Assembly: GCA_001603005.1 (NCBI GenBank)
Contig: LVAJ01000035.1
Coordinates: 1 to 37,713, forward strand
Source of the DNA: Clostridiales bacterium Firm_04
GTDB taxonomy: Bacteria > Bacillota > Clostridia > Oscillospirales > Ruminococcaceae
Length of the DNA stretch: 37,713 nucleotides
Direction: 5' to 3'
The notes under the pieces were generated by a model. That model was given only the letters and a program-made list of their open reading frames with translations, was not told the DNA's origin and searched no databases. How positions within the stretch are numbered: the first letter of the stretch is position 1; every line of letters begins with the position of its first letter. The position numbers were made by a program, and so were the translations under genes. Below are positions 33,171 through 37,713 of the stretch, piece by piece.

Positions 33171-34030
33171 ATGCGCGGCTCTCCGGAGATCTGCTCCATG
33201 ATGTAGCGCGCGACATCGGGATTGTTCATCGTGTAGATGTGGATGCCGTCCGCGCCGTTGTCCATCAGGTCGAGGATCTGCATGATCGCGTATTCGAGTC
33301 CTGCCGCTTTCAGCGATGCCGGATCATCCGAATAGCGCGCCATGAGCTTTGCGAGCCGGTTCGGGATCGACGCGCCGCAGAGCGAGACCATGCGCTCAAT
33401 GGACTTCTTCGAGGTCACCGGCATGATGCCCGCTTCAATCGGCACGGAAATGCCGGCTTTTGCTGCCTTTTCGCGGAATGCGTAGAAATCGGGATTGTAG
33501 TAGAACAGCTGCGAGATCAGGTGGGATGCGCCTGCATCGACCTTTTCGCGCAGATGCAGAATATCCGTATCCAGATCAGGCGCTTCGGGATGCCCCTCCG
33601 GATAGCATGCCGCTGCGATATCGAAATCGCCGTGTTCACGCAGAAATGCGATCAGATCTGCGGCATAGCGGAAATCGTTCTTCGGCTCGATCGCCGGATT
33701 GCGGTCGCCGCGGAGTGCAAGGACATTCTCGATGCCCTTTTCCTGAAACACCGCGATCTTTTCGAGGACGCTTTCCTTTGTCTCGTTGATGCCGGGCAGG
33801 TGCGCAATCGCGGGGATGCCGTGCTTCTGCATGATCGTTTCGCAGATCTCGGCGGTCGATGCGCCGGGCACGGAGCCGCCTGCGCCGTAGGTGACGCTGA
33901 TGAAATCGGGATGCAGGTCATGCAGATTGTCCAGCGTATCGTAGATGCTTTCGATCGGGACATTCGGCTTCGGCGGAAAGACCTCGAACGAGAGCACGGG
34001 CTTCTTCTCAAATAATCGGATCGCTTTCAT
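33167..34030 (-). CDS. metF: Methylenetetrahydrofolate reductase
   Basis: A 287-residue flavoprotein that reduces methylene-THF to methyl-THF, the methyl donor for MetH downstream. It has the short bacterial length. FEVFPPK (15-21) holds the catalytic Glu (E16). SVTYGAGG, ALRGDRN and SQLFYYNPDFY are conserved substrate and FAD segments. The ATG at 34030 follows GAGG; the open frame runs a hundred codons further up through the preceding gene but without family sequence. No separate electron-donor subunit (MetV) is next to it. Confidence 0.95.
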   Translation of the reverse strand: MKAIRLFEKKPVLSFEVFPPKPNVPIESIYDTLDNLHDLHPDFISVTYGAGGSVPGASTAEICETIMQKHGIPAIAHLPGINETKESVLEKIAVFQEKGIENVLALRGDRNPAIEPKNDFRYAADLIAFLREHGDFDIAAACYPEGHPEAPDLDTDILHLREKVDAGASHLISQLFYYNPDFYAFREKAAKAGISVPIEAGIMPVTSKKSIERMVSLCGASIPNRLAKLMARYSDDPASLKAAGLEYAIMQILDLMDNGADGIHIYTMNNPDVARYIMEQISGEPRI

Positions 34031-34065
34031 ATATATGTACCTCGGAATGTGAGATTCGGGCGGCA

Positions 34066-34431
34066 TCAGGCTGCATCTGCCCTGCGGACATACCGCCGGA
34101 CGATCAGGCTGCCGTAGAGAAACCAGATGTAGAAATACCAGAACACCAGCAAAAGTGCCGGATAGGGGATGCCGAGCAGCTTCATCGCGATCGCGGCGAT
34201 GATGAGCACCAGCGAGAACAGATGCGGGATGCGCGCCTTCAGGCTGCGGTCGGCAATGAGATGCAGGACGGTCGCCGGCAGAAAGGAGTAATCCATGCAG
34301 ACCACAAGGATCCCGACAAAGCCGTACCATCTCAGCGTCATGCCCTCATAAAAGACACCGGCGATCGCTGCTGTCGCGGCTGCAAAGACGATGATATCCA
34401 TGATCCCCATGATTTTCCGCAGTGCTGTCAT
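34066..34431 (-). CDS. Four-pass membrane protein of unknown function
   Basis: A 121-residue protein with four membrane segments (around 9-27, 34-50, 70-88 and 92-110) and a basic end (VRRYVRRADAA). No family was recognised. GAGGTGATC precedes the ATG, and only 4 nt separate it from the ung stop codon, so co-expression with ung is expected. Confidence 0.7.
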   Translation of the reverse strand: MTALRKIMGIMDIIVFAAATAAIAGVFYEGMTLRWYGFVGILVVCMDYSFLPATVLHLIADRSLKARIPHLFSLVLIIAAIAMKLLGIPYPALLLVFWYFYIWFLYGSLIVRRYVRRADAA

Positions 34432-34435
34432 GGGA

Positions 34436-35119
34436 TCACCTCTGCGCGGGGACGGTATGCCAGTCGATCGGCGGCATGCCGTTTGCGGTGAGAAATGCGT
34501 TTGTTTTCGAGAAATGCCGGCAGCCGAAAAAGCCGTGATACGCAGAAAGCGGGCTCGGATGCGGGCATTGCAGGATTAAATGCTGCGGGTTGGTGATGAG
34601 CGATGCCTTTGCGCGCGCATTGCTGCCCCAGAGCAGAAAGACCATTGGCTGCTGCCGTTCATTCAGCAGCCGGATGATCGCATCGGTGAGCTGTTCCCAG
34701 CCCATGCCGTGATGCGAATTTGCCTGCCCCGCACGGACGGTCAGCGCGGCATTGAGCAGCAGGACGCCCTGCTTTGCCCAGTTTGTCAGATCGCCGGTGC
34801 CGCCGCGGTTGTCGATGCCTGTGTCGTCATAGATCTCCTTGAAAATGTTGACGAGTGAGGGCGGCGGCTGGATGCCCTCGCGTACCGAGAAGCTGAGCCC
34901 GTGCGCCTGTCCCTCGCCGTGGTAGGGATCCTGTCCGAGGATCACGCAGCGGACTGCCGCATAGGGCGTGTATTTCAGTGCATTGAAAATGTCATACATA
35001 TCCGGATAGATGCGCTTGGTGCGGTATTCCTGAATGAGGAACTGCCGCAGTTTTTGATAGGATTCGCTTGCAAATTCCGGCGCAAGCAGCGCATCCCAGT
35101 CGTTGCCGATGTGTACCAT
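34436..35119 (-). CDS. ung: Uracil-DNA glycosylase, family 1
   Basis: A 227-residue DNA repair enzyme that removes uracil from DNA. The water-activating loop GQDPYHG is at 62-68 (catalytic D64), and the intercalation loop HPSPLS begins at H187. GNDW at the start and LLNAALTVRAGQANSH near 121-136 also match. Length is typical. AAAGGG precedes the ATG. Confidence 0.97.
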   Translation of the reverse strand: MVHIGNDWDALLAPEFASESYQKLRQFLIQEYRTKRIYPDMYDIFNALKYTPYAAVRCVILGQDPYHGEGQAHGLSFSVREGIQPPPSLVNIFKEIYDDTGIDNRGGTGDLTNWAKQGVLLLNAALTVRAGQANSHHGMGWEQLTDAIIRLLNERQQPMVFLLWGSNARAKASLITNPQHLILQCPHPSPLSAYHGFFGCRHFSKTNAFLTANGMPPIDWHTVPAQR

Positions 35120-35141
35120 AGTCTGCCCTTTCCCCGTGCCG

Positions 35142-35621
35142 TTACGGTCTGCCGCTGACGAGGTAATAATACCAGCCGTCGGAATTGAGCCGGTTCTTCG
35201 AGGAATCGCCGATGCCGTCCACTGCGTCGCCGTATGCGATCACGACATGACGCGGGCAGAGCAGTCCGCCCTTTGCGGGGAAATAGAACTCCACGGAAGC
35301 GCCGTCCGAGTGGATGCGCTTGCAGGTCGCGCGCATAGTCTCCACAAGCGTGTTCATGAAGCTGCGGTAGGCGTCGGAATCCTCGGACTGGATGCCGTAA
35401 TGCTGATCGGGCGTCGGCACATCGGTCACATCCGCGGAGATCTCCTTCGAGATCATGTAATCCGCGATCTCATTGAATGCAGCCTGCTGCGAGAGATAGT
35501 ATTCCTGTGCCTTTTCCTGCGTCAGCCCGTCCTCATGCGCGAGCAGATACCCCAGCCCGCTGAAAATCAGGATGACGAGAATGACAGTGTAAATGATCGT
35601 TCTGAGCTTCTGATTGGACAT
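35142..35621 (-). CDS. Single-pass membrane-anchored protein of unknown function
   Basis: A 159-residue protein with one N-terminal membrane segment (about 8-27) and an exported or periplasm-side domain of about 130 residues ending DGWYYYLVSGRP. The rest is mixed alpha/beta with two cysteines (about 99 and 121). It could be a lipid-independent envelope protein. No family was recognised. AAAGGGG precedes the ATG. Confidence 0.7.
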   Translation of the reverse strand: MSNQKLRTIIYTVILVILIFSGLGYLLAHEDGLTQEKAQEYYLSQQAAFNEIADYMISKEISADVTDVPTPDQHYGIQSEDSDAYRSFMNTLVETMRATCKRIHSDGASVEFYFPAKGGLLCPRHVVIAYGDAVDGIGDSSKNRLNSDGWYYYLVSGRP

Positions 35622-35639
35622 ATGGAACCCCTTTCCGCG

Positions 35640-36299
35640 TTAAAATGTGAGAAACTGTGTCAGCGGCTCTGATGCAAACATCGTCCGCACGGACATGGTT
35701 TCATTCGGTTTACAGTAGTCAAAATCGGCGCCGCTTTCGTGCAGCAGCGAGAAGATGCGCATGAGATCGTCTTTCAGCTCCGGCGTCAGGCGGCGGTTGT
35801 CAGAGACCGTGCCCGTCTGATAATTGTACGCCGGAAGGATCTGCCGCGCCTGTAAGCATGCCCGCCAGATGCCGGAATTGCCGTAGGAATCGACCGCATT
35901 GACGTCCGCACCCATGCCGATCATCCGGGCGAGGATCTGATACGCACGGCAGGCATCTTCCTGCGTGCTGAATACTTTGAGCCCGCCGTACAGCAGCTCG
36001 TCATACACATTCCAGCGCGAAAGCATGACCGCGGCATTGATCGCGTCATGGATGACCGGTGCGCGCCACGCATTGCAGCAGTCCGGCGATTCGATGAAGC
36101 AGACGTCCGCATTCCTGTCGAGGAGCAGCTCCGCGATCGCAAGCTGACCGGTCTTCAATGCGACCTGCAAAGGCGACTGCCCGTCATCCTTTTTCGGGGG
36201 CTGCTTTGCGGTGCATGCGATCAGCTCCGGCTTTTTGTCGAGCAGTTCGCGGACTGCGTGAAGATCGCCTTTGCGGATCGCCTGAAACAGCTTTTTCAT
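35640..36299 (-). CDS. Ankyrin-repeat protein
   Basis: A 219-residue soluble protein with ankyrin repeats: GDLHAVRELLDKKPEL (about 11-26), GQSPLQVALKTGQLAIAELLLDRNAD (two stretches, about 41-66) and a third around DVNAVDSYGNSGIWRACLQ. The C-terminus is less regular. Ankyrin proteins mediate protein contacts, and no enzyme domain is visible. The ATG at 36299 has GGAG at a 7-nt distance; the ATG two codons earlier is too close to that site. It lies 21 nt after alr. Confidence 0.8.
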   Translation of the reverse strand: MKKLFQAIRKGDLHAVRELLDKKPELIACTAKQPPKKDDGQSPLQVALKTGQLAIAELLLDRNADVCFIESPDCCNAWRAPVIHDAINAAVMLSRWNVYDELLYGGLKVFSTQEDACRAYQILARMIGMGADVNAVDSYGNSGIWRACLQARQILPAYNYQTGTVSDNRRLTPELKDDLMRIFSLLHESGADFDYCKPNETMSVRTMFASEPLTQFLTF

Positions 36300-36320
36300 G
36301 CACATACTCCTTTCCGGCGC

Positions 36321-37520
36321 TTACCGCTTCCAGATGTTATCCGAGACATCGACCGGCACGCCGTCCTGCAAAAAGAACCGCGGGACGCGCTCACCGACCG
36401 CGCAGACGACCTCATAGTTGATCGTGCCGGTATTTGCGGCGATCTGATCGGCGGTGCAGAGCCCGCTGCTGTCGCCGAATACGGTGACGATATCGCCGAC
36501 CGAAATGCCCTTTGCATCGGTGATATCGAGCATGAGCTGATCCATGCAAACCCTGCCGATGATCGGGCAGAGCTGTTCGCGCACGAGCATTTTGCAGTTG
36601 CCGCAGCCGTTGAGGCGCCAGAAGCCGTCCGCATAGCCGATCGGGACGGTCGCGACGGTGCGCGGCGATGCAGCCTGATAGGTTCTGCCGTAGCTGACGG
36701 TATCGCCGGGCTGGATCGTTTTGATATGCGAGATGACGCTTTTCAGTGCCATGACGGGCTTCAATTCGGGGAGATTCCGCGTTTCGGCAGAGGGCGCGAG
36801 CCCGTAGAGCACGACGCCTGCGCGCACCATATCGAGGTGGACGTCGGGCAGGTCGTCCGCGGCAGGTTTATCGAAGATCGCGGCGCTGTTCGCGCAATGC
36901 CGCAGCGAAAAGTGGATACCGCTTTTGCCGAGCGTTTCGATCGCGTCGATGAAATTGCGGTACTGTTCGAGGGTGAAATCGGCGCCTGCATCGCCGTCAT
37001 CCGCGACGGCAAAGTGCGTGAAGATGCCCTCGGGTTTGAGGCAGGGGAGCTTGCAGACCGCGCGCGCATCGGAAAGCTCGGAGTGACCGTTGCGGTGCTG
37101 GAAGCCGATTCTGCCCATGCCTGTGTCGATTTTGATGTGCATGTTGACGCGCACGCCGTCGGACATTGCCGCCTGTGAGAGCGCTTCGCCGTAGCTGCGG
37201 GAGTAGACGCACTGCGAGATATTCTGCTTTGCGAGGACGCCTGCGCATTCCGGCGGGGTATAGCCGAGAATGAGGATCGGCAGCGAGATCTGTCCCTGCC
37301 GGAGCTGGAGCGCTTCTTCGAGGTTCGAGACCGCGAGGAAATCCGCGCCGAGAGATTCGTAGAGAGCGGCGAGCCGGACGGCGTTATGACCGTAGCCGTT
37401 TGCCTTGATGACGCAGCAGACCTTTGTTTCCTGCCGGACGGCTTTGCGGATCTGCTGGTAGTTCCATGCTGCATGGTCGAGGTTGATCTCCGCCCATGTT
37501 CGTTTGCGTATGCCCTGCAC
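36321..37520 (-). CDS. alr: Alanine racemase
   Basis: A 399-residue PLP enzyme that interconverts L- and D-alanine for peptidoglycan. The PLP lysine is K39 in VIKANGYGHN; the second catalytic residue is Y277 in SYGRTY. Both domains and the C-terminal IGRVCMDQ segment are intact. It starts at GTG (37520): the family sequence begins right there (RTWAEINLDHAAWN), and GGAG lies 11 nt upstream. The nearby ATG at 37527 is in another frame. It heads a closely packed twelve-gene minus-strand operon. Confidence 0.96.
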   Translation of the reverse strand: MQGIRKRTWAEINLDHAAWNYQQIRKAVRQETKVCCVIKANGYGHNAVRLAALYESLGADFLAVSNLEEALQLRQGQISLPILILGYTPPECAGVLAKQNISQCVYSRSYGEALSQAAMSDGVRVNMHIKIDTGMGRIGFQHRNGHSELSDARAVCKLPCLKPEGIFTHFAVADDGDAGADFTLEQYRNFIDAIETLGKSGIHFSLRHCANSAAIFDKPAADDLPDVHLDMVRAGVVLYGLAPSAETRNLPELKPVMALKSVISHIKTIQPGDTVSYGRTYQAASPRTVATVPIGYADGFWRLNGCGNCKMLVREQLCPIIGRVCMDQLMLDITDAKGISVGDIVTVFGDSSGLCTADQIAANTGTINYEVVCAVGERVPRFFLQDGVPVDVSDNIWKR

Positions 37521-37557
37521 AGTGCATCAGGCTCCTTTCAATTGTGCATATACTTCT

Positions 37558-37586
37558 ATTATACCACAATGTGCCGGTTTTGTAAA
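37558..37586 (-). promoter_or_regulatory. sigma-A promoter of alr and the long minus-strand operon
   Basis: On the minus strand, TTTACA (37581-37586) and TATAAT (37558-37563), with a 17-nt spacer. Confidence 0.85.
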
Positions 37587-37589
37587 GGC

Positions 37590-37607
37590 GGGCGGGCAGT
37601 GCCCGCA
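37590..37607. repeat. GC-rich palindromic repeat shared with 18282-18299
   Basis: GGGCGGGCAGTGCCCGCA occurs here and at 18282-18299. Its inner part, GCGGGC/GCCCGC, forms a hairpin. A related GC run, CGGGCGGGC in reverse, opens the window (1-13). It lies just upstream of the alr promoter. Confidence 0.65.
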
Positions 37608-37656
37608 CGGCAATCGCTTACGAAGCAGTCCCCAAAAAGACTTTCAGGAGATAGTC

Positions 37657-37713
37657 GTGAGAAAGGAGGCACTTCTTGCGTTTCAGATTCAGGCTGCGAT
37701 TGAAAGTTTTTTC
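37657..37713 (+). CDS. Possible gene start cut by the window end
   Basis: Two competing starts exist. GTG at 37657 has GGAG upstream and would read MRKEALLAFQIQAAIESFF. TTG at 37676 follows a stronger AAAGGAGG by 6 nt and would read MRFRFRLRLKVF, in another frame. Only some 12 to 19 codons are visible, so no identity can be given. The coordinates listed are those of the GTG option. Confidence 0.3.
   Translation, partial: MRKEALLAFQIQAAIESFF

Overview
The window reads as the chromosome of a Gram-positive anaerobe of class Clostridia, most like the Ruminococcaceae/Oscillospiraceae. The evidence is a trimeric [FeFe]-hydrogenase of the electron-bifurcating type, a zinc-ribbon L32, an unrecorded SpoVM-like spore-coat anchor, the clostridial order DUF512 - der - plsY - gpsA, and clean sigma-A promoters (17-nt spacers) in GC-rich DNA. 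It looks like ordinary core genome: no prophage, plasmid gene, transposase, CRISPR array, rRNA or tRNA was seen.

Layout. 1-3000: an M16C zinc peptidase with its own promoter and terminator. 3040-3700: non-coding, with a 39-bp tandem repeat and a chain of short palindromes. 3703-5202 (-): an M48 membrane protease with eight 15-residue Pro/Gln repeats. 5386-9620 (-): the hydCBA hydrogenase operon with a long leader. 10142-12429 (+): a three-domain S1 protein, a 30-codon SpoVM homologue, and a DacF-like D,D-carboxypeptidase whose three active-site motifs are all altered. 12653-16166 (+): a DUF4234 membrane protein, pgi with a small P-loop protein, and yceD-rpmF. 16388-22067 (+): DUF512, a membrane protein, der, plsY, two small proteins and gpsA. 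22479-27458 (+): a cytidylate-kinase-like protein, two tandem EamA transporters and an NhaC-type antiporter. 27546-37520 (-): twelve closely packed genes running from alr to a small membrane protein, including metF, a separate MetH activation protein and a MetH that lacks that domain.

How the genes work together. HydABC couples NADH and ferredoxin to hydrogen. MetF supplies methyltetrahydrofolate to MetH, and the stand-alone activation protein would repair the oxidised cobalamin. PlsY and GpsA supply acyl-glycerol-3-phosphate for phospholipid. YceD-L32 and Der serve the large ribosomal subunit. The rest is housekeeping: Ung, Dtd, Alr.

Most notable: (1) the SpoVM-like small gene at 11150-11242; (2) the adjacent carboxypeptidase with Thr, Asn and Ala in place of conserved motif residues; (3) a family of composite palindromic intergenic repeats, one copy sitting in the loop of the gpsA terminator; (4) the near-perfect 45-bp repeat array in the M48 protease. 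No clear new multi-gene system was found. All assignments come from reading motifs and context; no database search was run.
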